Shown: piece by piece, positions 1 through 5,977 of the stretch
Numbering within the stretch: the stretch's first letter is position 1
Layout of the letters: each line of letters starts with the position of its first letter
Source: an uncultured Oscillospiraceae bacterium
Lineage (GTDB): Bacteria; Bacillota; Clostridia; Oscillospirales; Oscillospiraceae
Length of the DNA stretch: 7,728 nucleotides
Reading direction: 5' to 3'
Assembly (NCBI GenBank): GCA_934565615.1
Contig: CAKTIH010000105.1
Coordinates: 1 to 7,728 of the forward strand
Translations under genes and position numbers: made by a program
Notes under the pieces: model-generated
What the model was told of the DNA's origin: nothing
What the model saw: only the letters and a program-made list of their open reading frames with translations
Databases searched by the model: none

Positions 1-60
1 GATTTCAACAGGGACTTTATTGCCTGTATCAGACGCTGTGACAAAATATTGAAGAATCAT
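1..60 (-). CDS. 5' end of an unidentified gene (partial)
   Basis: Only the first 20 codons are inside the window, reading MILQYFVTASDTGNKVPVEI on the minus strand; the rest lies to the left. The start is well supported. The ATG at 60-58 has an AAAGGAG Shine-Dalgarno sequence at 69-75 with 8 nt spacing, and a strong sigma-A promoter lies just upstream (83-111). No signal peptide or membrane segment is visible in the short stretch seen. I do not recognise the family. The leader is long enough to hold its own operator (106-129), so it is probably the first gene of its transcript and independent of the tRNA upstream, whose terminator lies between them. Confidence 0.7.
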   Translation of the reverse strand, partial: MILQYFVTASDTGNKVPVEI

Positions 61-82
61 TGTGCCCACTCCTTTCGCTTCT

Positions 83-111
83 ATTATAACGAAAAAACGA
101 CAGACTTTCAA
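83..111 (-). promoter_or_regulatory. Sigma-A promoter of the partial left-edge gene
   Basis: On the minus strand TTGAAA (111-106) and TATAAT (88-83) are separated by exactly 17 bp. This is one mismatch from the sigma-70/sigma-A consensus, and a good SD and ATG follow about 10 and 25 nt downstream. The -35 is the outer edge of an inverted repeat (separate entry), so the promoter may be repressible. Confidence 0.8.
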
Positions 112-129
112 GAAAGAAAAATCTTGAAA
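106..129. repeat. Inverted repeat overlapping the -35 box, candidate operator
   Basis: TTTCAAGA (106-113) and TCTTGAAA (122-129) are perfect 8-bp inverted arms separated by 8 bp. The left arm contains the whole -35 hexamer of the promoter driving the left-edge gene. It is AT-rich and has no T-run on either side, so it does not look like a terminator; a repressor-binding site is the inference. No known operator consensus is recognised. Confidence 0.5.
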
Positions 130-222
130 ATGCTGGGATCGGTGAGAGTAAGAGCTGCCCCGAAGTGCTTTTGTTGGGATGTAGCTGTTCCCAGAACTCT
201 GTTATGGACATGCGCAGAAAAC

Positions 223-255
223 TAAAAAAGCTCCACACCTTTTGGTGTGGAGCTT
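223..255 (-). terminator. Rho-independent terminator of tRNA-Val
   Basis: A perfect 12-bp stem (228-239 with 244-255) has a 4-nt loop. On the minus strand it is followed by a run of six T (229-224, partly stem). It begins 2 nt after the CCA end of the tRNA, so it ends the tRNA transcript and insulates the left-edge gene. Confidence 0.93.
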
Positions 256-257
256 AG

Positions 258-333
258 TGGTGGACGATACAAGACTCGAACTTGTGACCTCCCGCACGTC
301 AAGCGGATGCGCTACCAGCTGCGCCAATCGTCC
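258..333 (-). tRNA. tRNA-Val (anticodon GAC)
   Basis: The 76-nt cloverleaf folds completely. The acceptor is GGACGAT paired with ATCGTCC, the D stem is GCGC/GCGC with loop AGCTGGTA, and the anticodon stem is TCCGC/GCGGG (one G-U pair) with loop TTGACGT. The variable loop is AGGTC and the T arm is ACAAG-TTCGAGT-CTTGT. The discriminator base is A and the CCA end is encoded in the gene. The anticodon GAC lies at 300-298 and reads valine GUC/GUU codons. It is a single-tRNA transcription unit with its own consensus promoter (358-386) and terminator (223-255). Although tRNA genes are common integration targets, no duplicated tRNA 3' end is visible nearby. Confidence 0.97.
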
Positions 334-357
334 GTATTGATTTTTGAAAGCTTTGTC

Positions 358-386
358 ATTATAGCGCGCATGACAGAATTTGTCAA
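358..386 (-). promoter_or_regulatory. Consensus promoter of tRNA-Val
   Basis: On the minus strand TTGACA (386-381) and TATAAT (363-358) are both perfect consensus with a 17-bp spacer. The expected start point falls around 350, about 17 nt before the mature tRNA 5' end, as for a highly expressed stable RNA gene. The -35 also forms part of a short inverted repeat TGACA-N5-TGTCA (371-385). Confidence 0.92.
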
Positions 387-409
387 GCATTTTTTCTCCG
401 GCTTCTCAC

Positions 410-441
410 AAAAAACGCGGCCACGTCCCGAACGTGACCGC
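410..441 (-). terminator. Terminator of the recombinase-SpoVT gene
   Basis: A 10-bp GC-rich stem (441-432 with 426-417, one G-U pair, 5-nt loop) is followed on the minus strand by a run of six T (415-410). It starts 6 nt after the TGA of the recombinase fusion. It was probably the terminator of the original spoVT gene. Confidence 0.9.
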
Positions 442-447
442 AGGTGT

Positions 448-900
448 TCAGCTCTCCATCTGTTTTCCAAGGAAATTCGCGACTGTCTGCGCAAGCTTGA
501 ACTCGACCTCCGAGGCGGGTGGGGAGTTCTTCTCCGTGATGAACAGCACGCAGCCCATCACATCTCCCTCCGAAATGACCGGAGCCGCAACGGAAACGCA
601 GTATTTTTCATCGGCCGCACTCACGGGGGTACTGCTGCCGCCGGTGCTGTGGCGGTAGATGGAACGCCCGGCCATGATCTCGCCCAGCTGCGCGCTGACG
701 GGCTTTTCCAGAAGCTCCTTTTTCGCGCCGCCCGCGATGGCGATGACAGTGTCCCTGTCGCACACGGCGGCGATGCCGTCCGTCGTTTTTCTCAGGCTGT
801 CACATATCTGCGCGGCGAAGTCGCCAAGCTCCCCGATAGGGGAATATTTCTTGAAGATCAATTCTCCGTCCTTATCCGTGAATATCTCCAGCGGGTCACC
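448..900 (-). pseudogene. spoVT: 5'-truncated spoVT segment inside the recombinase reading frame
   Basis: Codons 572-721 of the fusion gene correspond to SpoVT from the last strand of its AbrB-like domain (GDPLEIF) to the C-terminus, including the whole GAF-like region (CDRDTVIAIAGG and SVAAPVISEGDVMGCVLF are visible). The first ~30 codons of spoVT, which carry the conserved start MKATGIVRRID and most of the swapped-hairpin DNA-binding fold, are not present anywhere in the window on either strand. As a stand-alone transcription factor this copy should be dead. As a domain of the recombinase it may still fold and dimerise. The terminator at 410-441 would have served the original gene. The match was made by eye to remembered SpoVT sequences, but it covers nearly every conserved block. 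Confidence 0.85.
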
Positions 901-2613
901 GTTACTGATGACATTGACATGGTAGACCTTGCCCGTGTGCTTTTCCGAGCACTGGACTATGGTGACGGGTGAGTTATCTGCCATGCCGGGATCAAAATTT
1001 GCGGCGTCCTCCGTTTCTGCCGGCAGTGTGCCGCTCTTGAGGATGGAGTCGATATCCGCCTTGAGCTGCACCTCGATGTGGTCCTCGAACACGGTGATGC
1101 GTTCGATTATCAGCGTGAGGTCCTGGCGCTCAAGCTTCGGCTTTTGGAGAATATCGTCGAACACCTCCATTGCCGTCTTTGCCGCGCGGTTGACGCGGAT
1201 GATGGTATTGCGCTTGTCGGCGCTCATATCTATCTGGTTTCTGATGCCCTCAATGCGGCGGGAGAGGTCGCTTTCCATCTCATCGTAGGTCTCCTCAAGC
1301 AGCGCCTCCTGCTCCGGGTGCTTCATAATGTCCCGGACGCGCTGGCGCTTCGTGGCCTTCAGTTCCTCCTGAAGATCGTAAAGTACTGCGGTGAGGTTCT
1401 GCTCCGCTTTCTCGGTCTCGGCGATGTCCTCAGTCTCGCGCGCAAGGTCAGCGTTCAGGCGGTCGAGCATCTGCGCGGAGTTCTCTTTCACCTTGCGCAC
1501 ATAATCCTTCACCAGCTCGTCAAGCTTATCGACGCGGATGTGGTGGCTCGTGCAGGCCTTGCGCCCGCGCCGGTGGTACTCGCCGCAGCGGTAAGCGTCG
1601 CGGATGTCGCGGCGGCTCATGGCGAACATGGGGCTGCCGCAGTCGCCGCAGAAGAGGAAGCCGGAATACACATTGTCGTTTATCTTCACGCCGCGGTAGT
1701 GCGAGGTGCTGCGCTCCTCGCGCAGCGCCCGCGCGGTGGCAAAGGTGCGGTAGTCGATGATCTCCTGATGGTGATGCTCAAAGACCTTGTGCTCGCTCGC
1801 GTCCTGCTTCACGTCAGCGCCGTTTATCTTGCGGCGCGCGTACTTGCCCTGACGCAGAGTACCGATGTAAAAATCGTTGTCGATGATGCCCTGCACGGTG
1901 ATGATCGCCCACTCGTTCTTCACCTTGCGCACAGGCGTCTCACCCTCGGCTTCGCGCCGGGTACGCTCTGCCATGCGCGGCGTGGGTATGCCCTCATCGG
2001 TGAGGTAGTTTGCGATGCGCTTATAGCCCCAGCCGCTGATGTAGAGCGCGAATATTTTTCGCACTATCTCCGCCTCGGTGGGGACGACCTCAAACTCCTG
2101 CTGCTTATTTACGATGTAGCCGTAGGGCGCGGCGCAGATCCAGCGCCCGTCCTCCTGACGGCGCTTCACGACTGAGCGTACCTTGCGGCTCGTGTCCGTG
2201 ACGGGCATTTCATTCATGAGGAACTGGAACTGTATCTTCACCCAGTCGTCGTCATTCGGGAAATCTATGCCGTCACCGATGGAGATGATGCGCAGACCCG
2301 CGTCGCGCAGATCCTCCAACTCCACAAGGCCGCGGCTGTTGCGGCGCGAGAAGCGGGAGAAGTCCTTGACGACGAGGATATCATACTTGTGCGCCATGAG
2401 CTTTCTGCGCAGCTCCTGATAGCCCTCGCGCTGCTCGAAGGTGTAGCCCGAGCGGTCGCGATCCTCATAGAAGGTGAGCGTACTATCCGGGAACGTGCGG
2501 CGCACATAGTCCTGTATGATGGCTTTCTGGTTCTCGATGGACACATTATCGCGCCCTGCCTCCTCGTCGACCGAGATGCGGCAGTACCCGGCAATGTCAA
2601 AGTGCTCTCTCAT
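448..2613 (-). CDS. Large serine recombinase fused to a SpoVT C-terminal domain
   Basis: The 721-residue protein has two parts. Residues 1-570 are a large serine recombinase. The catalytic domain has Ser14 in GYCRIS and the KDFSRFSRR signature (Arg87, Arg90). A 'recombinase' domain spans roughly 160-300, a zinc ribbon uses Cys322, Cys325, Cys343 and Cys354, and a charged coiled coil runs about 380-470. Such enzymes cut and rejoin DNA at att sites through a Ser-DNA link, integrating or excising mobile elements. Residues 572-721 match the C-terminal part of SpoVT, from GDPLEIFTDKDGE through KKYSPIGELGDF to the terminal FLGKQM; SpoVT is a forespore regulator made of an AbrB-type DNA-binding domain plus a GAF-like domain. 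About 150 of SpoVT's usual ~178 residues are present, and only the N-terminal DNA-binding segment is missing. The start is ATG 2613-2611 with a weak AGGG SD. The frame is open across the junction, so the chimera is presumably translated. Neighbours on both sides are truncated. Confidence 0.93.
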   Translation of the reverse strand: MREHFDIAGYCRISVDEEAGRDNVSIENQKAIIQDYVRRTFPDSTLTFYEDRDRSGYTFEQREGYQELRRKLMAHKYDILVVKDFSRFSRRNSRGLVELEDLRDAGLRIISIGDGIDFPNDDDWVKIQFQFLMNEMPVTDTSRKVRSVVKRRQEDGRWICAAPYGYIVNKQQEFEVVPTEAEIVRKIFALYISGWGYKRIANYLTDEGIPTPRMAERTRREAEGETPVRKVKNEWAIITVQGIIDNDFYIGTLRQGKYARRKINGADVKQDASEHKVFEHHHQEIIDYRTFATARALREERSTSHYRGVKINDNVYSGFLFCGDCGSPMFAMSRRDIRDAYRCGEYHRRGRKACTSHHIRVDKLDELVKDYVRKVKENSAQMLDRLNADLARETEDIAETEKAEQNLTAVLYDLQEELKATKRQRVRDIMKHPEQEALLEETYDEMESDLSRRIEGIRNQIDMSADKRNTIIRVNRAAKTAMEVFDDILQKPKLERQDLTLIIERITVFEDHIEVQLKADIDSILKSGTLPAETEDAANFDPGMADNSPVTIVQCSEKHTGKVYHVNVISNGDPLEIFTDKDGELIFKKYSPIGELGDFAAQICDSLRKTTDGIAAVCDRDTVIAIAGGAKKELLEKPVSAQLGEIMAGRSIYRHSTGGSSTPVSAADEKYCVSVAAPVISEGDVMGCVLFITEKNSPPASEVEFKLAQTVANFLGKQMES

Positions 2614-2646
2614 TTGCTTTCACCCTTGAGATACTTTTCAAATTAT

Positions 2647-2692
2647 TACAATATTATATATATGCAATCACGTATTCACAGATAATATTGTA
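2647..2692. repeat. 46-bp inverted-repeat site upstream of the recombinase
   Basis: Arms TACAATATTAT (2647-2657) and ATAATATTGTA (2682-2692) are perfect 11-bp inverted repeats separated by 24 bp. The inner part has only scattered symmetry. The total span of 46 bp fits the 40-50 bp imperfectly palindromic attachment sites of large serine integrases, and the location just upstream of the recombinase gene is a usual one for such sites or for an autoregulatory operator. There is no T-run or GC-rich stem, so it is not a terminator. The function is inferred. Confidence 0.55.
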
Positions 2693-2741
2693 CCACATGC
2701 GTTCCCGGAAAGCAATAGAAAAGAATAATTCTGCACTCCAC

Positions 2742-2787
2742 ATTATACCTTGAAATGGTTTGCATTTTTGCGAAGATCATGTATAAT
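2742..2787. promoter_or_regulatory. Back-to-back -10 elements between recombinase and sortase remnant
   Basis: On the plus strand TATAAT (2782-2787) has TTTGCA (2759-2764) 17 bp upstream, a 4/6 match to the -35 consensus, and would transcribe the sortase remnant. On the minus strand another TATAAT (2747-2742) points toward the recombinase but has no good -35. No other promoter for the recombinase is convincing, although the AT-rich block around 2640-2692 offers several weak -10-like sequences. Confidence 0.4.
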
Positions 2788-2815
2788 AAGAAAAAGTGGT
2801 ATACGTAAAGCGAAC

Positions 2816-3151
2816 CTGTACATATACCTCTCCGTGGACGGGGAGGACCTGATCTTCCAGATCACCGCACTGTTCATCACCGATATAGAGTTTGACTATA
2901 TCGACCCGAACCCGGCGGGCGATAAGCTTGCGGAGTTCTTCCGGACGGTCGAAAGGAAAAACTGGCTGGACTTTGACGGCGTGACCTTCTCCGAGGGGGA
3001 CACTATACTGACGCTCTCCACCTGCTGCCGTAAGTACGACGCGACCAACAGCGGCAACCAGCGGCTGGTGGTAATGGCGAAGCTGCTCCCGGCGGGAGCG
3101 GAAGCGCAGGAGTTTGGCGTGTCGCTCGCGGCGGACCCCGAGATGCCATAA
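2816..3151 (+). pseudogene. srtB: C-terminal remnant of a class B sortase
   Basis: This frame ends in the class B sortase core. It starts with a strand like YIYLSVDGEDLIFQI, then IEFDYIDPNPAGDKLAEFF, then the catalytic TLSTC motif (Cys codon 3023-3025), followed by NQRLVVMAKLL with the active-site Arg (codon 3062-3064). Sortases are membrane-anchored transpeptidases that attach surface proteins to peptidoglycan. Full SrtB proteins are about 230-280 residues; only about 110 are here. The N-terminal membrane anchor and the catalytic His (GHN region) are gone. The frame is open upstream to a TTG at 2750, but that part does not resemble a sortase, and there is no SD or ATG at the start of homology. 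It is therefore a dead fragment, cut on the side facing the recombinase. The stop is TAA at 3149-3151. Confidence 0.75.
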
Positions 3152-3157
3152 GCGGAA

Positions 3158-3198
3158 ACATAAAACCGGCGTATACCCAACACGGGTATACGCCGGTT
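3158..3198 (-). terminator. Terminator of the small 84-codon gene
   Basis: A perfect 15-bp stem (3198-3184 with 3178-3164) has a 5-nt loop and is followed on the minus strand by TTTTATG (T-run 3165-3162). The stop codon of the minus-strand gene overlaps the stem base. On the plus strand no T-run follows, so it may end the sortase-side transcript only weakly. Confidence 0.85.
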
Positions 3199-3451
3199 AT
3201 GCGTCTATATGGTTTTCCTTTTCCTGCGCGGCCTCAAGCTCCGCGATGCGCTTTCGGTTGTAGCAGAGCAGGCCGCTCGTCAAAGAGTATAAGTCCTGAC
3301 TGCCGGACATGAACACGGCGACGGTGTATTTCTTCTCCGCGTACTCGGCATACAGCGGCTTGAGACGCCGGCGCACGGCGGGGTCGGCTTTCTCCTCGTT
3401 CGAGAGCCAGACCTCGACTGTCCCGCGCGCGTCGTTTATGCTTAGCTCCAA
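3197..3451 (-). CDS. Small hypothetical protein, 84 residues
   Basis: The protein begins MELSINDARGTVEVWLSNEE and continues with a basic, helical middle (RRRLKPLYAEYAEKK), a hydrophobic strand (YTVAVFMSG), and a charged C-terminal helix (NRKRIAELEAAQEKE). It has no signal peptide or membrane segment, so it is likely cytosolic. The composition is that of a real protein and it ends exactly at a strong terminator. I do not recognise a characterised family. The start is odd. The only in-frame candidate is TTG (3451-3449), 11 nt from the SD AGAGGAGA (3469-3462). An out-of-frame ATG (3455-3453) sits at the ideal 7-nt distance and overlaps it. An in-frame stop at 3484-3482 excludes a longer N-terminus. 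Confidence 0.65.
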   Translation of the reverse strand: MELSINDARGTVEVWLSNEEKADPAVRRRLKPLYAEYAEKKYTVAVFMSGSQDLYSLTSGLLCYNRKRIAELEAAQEKENHIDA

Positions 3452-3461
3452 GCATGGACCA

Positions 3462-3524
3462 TCTCCTCTCGATAGGTAGTCTTATCATATTTACCGGATC
3501 TTAAACCGGACAGGCGAGAGGAGA
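3462..3524 (-). promoter_or_regulatory. Inverted repeat that would bury the SD of the small gene
   Basis: On the minus-strand transcript TCTCCTCTCG (3524-3515) is perfectly complementary to CGAGAGGAGA (3471-3462), and the second arm contains the SD of the 84-codon gene. A short CCGG-N8-CCGG hairpin could form between the arms. Readthrough RNA from the kinase operon would carry both arms and could fold to hide the SD, whereas a transcript starting inside the loop would not. This is inferred from the sequence only. Confidence 0.5.
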
Positions 3525-3550
3525 GATGAAATTCTAAGCTTGTTTATATA

Positions 3551-4483
3551 TCAGTATTCGTATATGCCGCCGCCGATGAACTCGCGTATCATGGCCTCCT
3601 TGGGGATGAGGCCCTGGTCAATGACCCCGAAGAGCTGGAGCGCGGGCAGCACCTGGCGCAGCTCGTCAAAGCGCTCGATGCCCTCAGGCACGGACTGGAA
3701 CAGCTGCGTCGCCGTCTCGTTGAACACGGGCAGCTCGTAGGGCAGCGCCGTGTCGAACTGATAGTCGGCCTTGTTCTTGTACGGGGAGATGTACAGCTTC
3801 TCGCCGCGGCGGACGTTTGCCCACATGCTCATCGTCTCGGCAGCGGAGGAGCCGCGGAAGTTATAGTCCCTGACCATGCGCCGCACAAGGCGGAACCATG
3901 TGCGCTTAAAGACGACGCGGTCGCCGAAGAGCACATCGCTGCGCGCGGAGATGTAGAGCTTGAAGGCTTCGGGGTGCGCGTTCGTTATCATGTCGTTCAG
4001 GGCGTGGATGCCCTCGACGATGACGACCTCGTCCTTCTTGAGCTGGATGGACTTGGAGGGCGTGAGGCTCCTCATGCGCCGGGCAAATTCGTACTTCGGC
4101 ACGTAGATGCGCTCACCTTTAGAGAGCATGTCAAAGTGCCGGTTCATAAGCTCCATATCGAGGCAGAGCGGGGATTCAAGGTCCAGGTCGCCCTCCGGGG
4201 TGCGGGGGCTGCTTTCATCGATGGTCTTGAAATAATCGTCCATACCTATGTAGTGTGTGCCGATGCCGCGGCGGTTGAGTTCCTCGGCGATCTTCATCGA
4301 GGTCGTGGTCTTGCTTGAACCGGATGGCCCGGAGAGCAGGACGATGGGGCTTTTATCGCGGTTGCTGATTATCTTATCCGCGGCCTTGGCGACTCGGTCT
4401 TTATAGGCCTGGTCGCCCTCCTCAATGAAGCCCTTCGGATCGGCGACGGTTTTGAAGTTGATATCCTCAAGCTGGAACGCCAT
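3551..4483 (-). CDS. Uridine kinase-like nucleoside kinase
   Basis: This 310-residue P-loop kinase belongs to the uridine kinase/phosphoribulokinase superfamily and is expected to phosphorylate a nucleoside (uridine or cytidine type) at the 5' position with ATP in the cytosol. The Walker A motif GPSGSSKT lies at residues 52-59, the substrate-side MDDYF at 81-85, the Walker B-like VVIVEGIHAL at 153-162, and the arginine-rich RRMVRDYNFRG motif at 201-211. It lacks the N-terminal TGS and tRNA-synthetase-like domains found in the longer (~550 residue) clostridial 'nucleoside kinases', so it is a short form with about 40 extra N-terminal residues before the P loop. The ATG 4483-4481 has AGGAGG at 4496-4491 with 7 nt spacing, overlapping the hemZ stop codon. 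It is the last gene of a three-gene operon. The exact substrate cannot be read from the sequence. Confidence 0.88.
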   Translation of the reverse strand: MAFQLEDINFKTVADPKGFIEEGDQAYKDRVAKAADKIISNRDKSPIVLLSGPSGSSKTTTSMKIAEELNRRGIGTHYIGMDDYFKTIDESSPRTPEGDLDLESPLCLDMELMNRHFDMLSKGERIYVPKYEFARRMRSLTPSKSIQLKKDEVVIVEGIHALNDMITNAHPEAFKLYISARSDVLFGDRVVFKRTWFRLVRRMVRDYNFRGSSAAETMSMWANVRRGEKLYISPYKNKADYQFDTALPYELPVFNETATQLFQSVPEGIERFDELRQVLPALQLFGVIDQGLIPKEAMIREFIGGGIYEY

Positions 4484-4495
4484 AACTTTTCCTCC

Positions 4496-5977
4496 TTATT
4501 TGTTATAGAAATCGTTGTAAAACTCGAATATTTTTACTTTTTCGGCGCAGGTATTGCCGATGCTGTTTATGTATTCAAGCGGATATTTCGGAGCCATGAT
4601 GCGGATATTTCGCCCATCGTCGGGACGGATGAGCTTCGTCGAGCCGCCTCCGCCCATTGCTATTATACTGCACAGCTCCTCCATGATGCAGATATTGTAT
4701 AGGTTCACCCGGCCATTCTTGGCCCAGCCGACGTTTTCAAAGCCGCCGGACATGAACTTCTGCCGGTAGAGATAGTAGGGCGCATAGCCGGCGGCACTGA
4801 GACGCTCACCGGCAAAGTCGAGCATTGCCGCAACCTCATTGGCGCCCGGAATTGGGACCTCCTCAAGAGTGATGCGCGAGCCCTTTTTCAGCGACAGGGT
4901 ATGGACGGTTATATTTTCCGCGCCCAAAGCGAGCACCTTTTCGACGGTATCGCGGAAGCCCTCGGTGCTGTCACCGGGGAGCCCGGCAATGAGGTCCATG
5001 TTCACGTCAAAGCCGCCGGCTTTGCGCACAAGTTCGAGCGCCTGCTCGATATCCGCCGCGGTGTGGCGGCGGCCGATGAGCTCAAGCACACGGTCGCTCA
5101 TCGTCTGCGGGTTCACGCTGACTCTGTCGACCCCGTGCGCTCTCAGCACACGCAGCTTTTCGGCGCTGATGGTATCGGGACGGCCGGCCTCGACGGTGTA
5201 CTCGCGCACAGCACTGAGGTCAAATTCATCCTCAAGCACCGTGCACAGCCGGTCGAGCTGCTCCGCGGAGAGCGTCGTCGGTGTGCCGCCGCCCATGTAG
5301 ACGGACACGACGTGCAGCCCCAAGGCGTTAACTTGTTCGGCGGTCGCAGCGATCTCCTTTTCGAGAGCTTCGAGAAACGGCGGGATGAGCTTCATGCTCT
5401 TTTCGACGGACTGGCTCACAAAGCTGCAATACGCGCAGCGGGTGGGGCAGAAGGGGATGCCCACATAAAGGCAAATGTCCTTCGGCGAGAGGGAAGCGGC
5501 GGCGCGGAGAGTTTCGCGCGTGGTCGTCATGCAAAGCTGCGCACGGGCAGGGCTGACGTCATATTCCTTGATGAAGCGGCGCAGGGCTTTATCCTCGTCG
5601 TGCTCCTCGGCTATCAGAGTGCTGAGCACCTTGCCGGGGCGCACGCCGGTGAGCGCGCCCCACGCTGGGCGCGGACAGCCGGAGCGGAGCGCCGCGCGGT
5701 ATATCGCGTCCTTTATGAGCCGCTGACACACCCGGTCGGTATGCAGGGCGTCGGTCAATGCGGTGTTCGCACACTGGGCGCGGCCTGTATATGTGCCGCC
5801 GTTTATATGCAGGGTGCAGCAGGCGGTAGTCCGCTGCGCGGTATGGCTGAGGCTTGTTTCCAGACGCTCGCCCTCGGGCTTGCCGCCCGGATATTCGGGG
5901 CGCTCAGAAGGGAACATCGTCAGCAGCATCTGCTCGACGGCGTATTTATATTCGTGCCCGTGAAGATAAAGCCTCAC
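4496..5977 (-). CDS. hemZ: HemZ-type radical SAM protein (coproporphyrinogen dehydrogenase-like)
   Basis: This 493-residue protein is of the usual HemZ length. It has an N-terminal ~165-residue region with the family motif GALTGVRPGK (107-116), then a radical SAM core with the 4Fe-4S cluster cysteines Cys177, Cys181 and Cys184 (CPTRCAYC) and the GGGTPT motif (229-234). The C-terminal part is HemN-like, with LYRQKFMSGG and MGGGGSTKL visible. The family is annotated as oxygen-independent coproporphyrinogen III dehydrogenase in the heme pathway, but in many anaerobic Clostridia no complete heme pathway exists, so the true substrate is uncertain. The start is GTG (5977-5975) and overlaps the upstream stop as GTGA, implying translational coupling. 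No clear independent SD was required for the assignment. The nucleoside kinase follows 12 bp after the stop. Confidence 0.93.
   Translation of the reverse strand: MRLYLHGHEYKYAVEQMLLTMFPSERPEYPGGKPEGERLETSLSHTAQRTTACCTLHINGGTYTGRAQCANTALTDALHTDRVCQRLIKDAIYRAALRSGCPRPAWGALTGVRPGKVLSTLIAEEHDEDKALRRFIKEYDVSPARAQLCMTTTRETLRAAASLSPKDICLYVGIPFCPTRCAYCSFVSQSVEKSMKLIPPFLEALEKEIAATAEQVNALGLHVVSVYMGGGTPTTLSAEQLDRLCTVLEDEFDLSAVREYTVEAGRPDTISAEKLRVLRAHGVDRVSVNPQTMSDRVLELIGRRHTAADIEQALELVRKAGGFDVNMDLIAGLPGDSTEGFRDTVEKVLALGAENITVHTLSLKKGSRITLEEVPIPGANEVAAMLDFAGERLSAAGYAPYYLYRQKFMSGGFENVGWAKNGRVNLYNICIMEELCSIIAMGGGGSTKLIRPDDGRNIRIMAPKYPLEYINSIGNTCAEKVKIFEFYNDFYNK

Noticed and set aside
258..333. tRNA-Val as the attachment site of the recombinase element
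   Set aside because: The tRNA is intact with its own promoter and terminator, no second copy of its 3' end is seen, and the recombinase junction lies in spoVT sequence instead.
202..390. Minus-strand frame running through the tRNA (peptide containing RLAQLVAHPLD)
   Set aside because: This peptide is the usual false translation of a tRNA gene; the region is fully explained by tRNA-Val, its promoter and terminator.
1078..2175. Long plus-strand open frame opposite the recombinase (365 codons), with others at 247-972, 4901-6040 and 5854-6918
   Set aside because: They are antisense to well-identified minus-strand genes, start without a proper SD, show low-complexity Ala/Arg/Leu composition and no family motifs; they arise from GC-rich third codon positions.
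3234..3488. Alternative minus-strand frame starting at the well-spaced ATG (MLGAKHKRR...)
   Set aside because: Its product is Arg/Ala-rich with no secondary-structure pattern, whereas the overlapping TTG frame gives a protein-like sequence ending at the terminator; a frameshift is kept as a separate finding.
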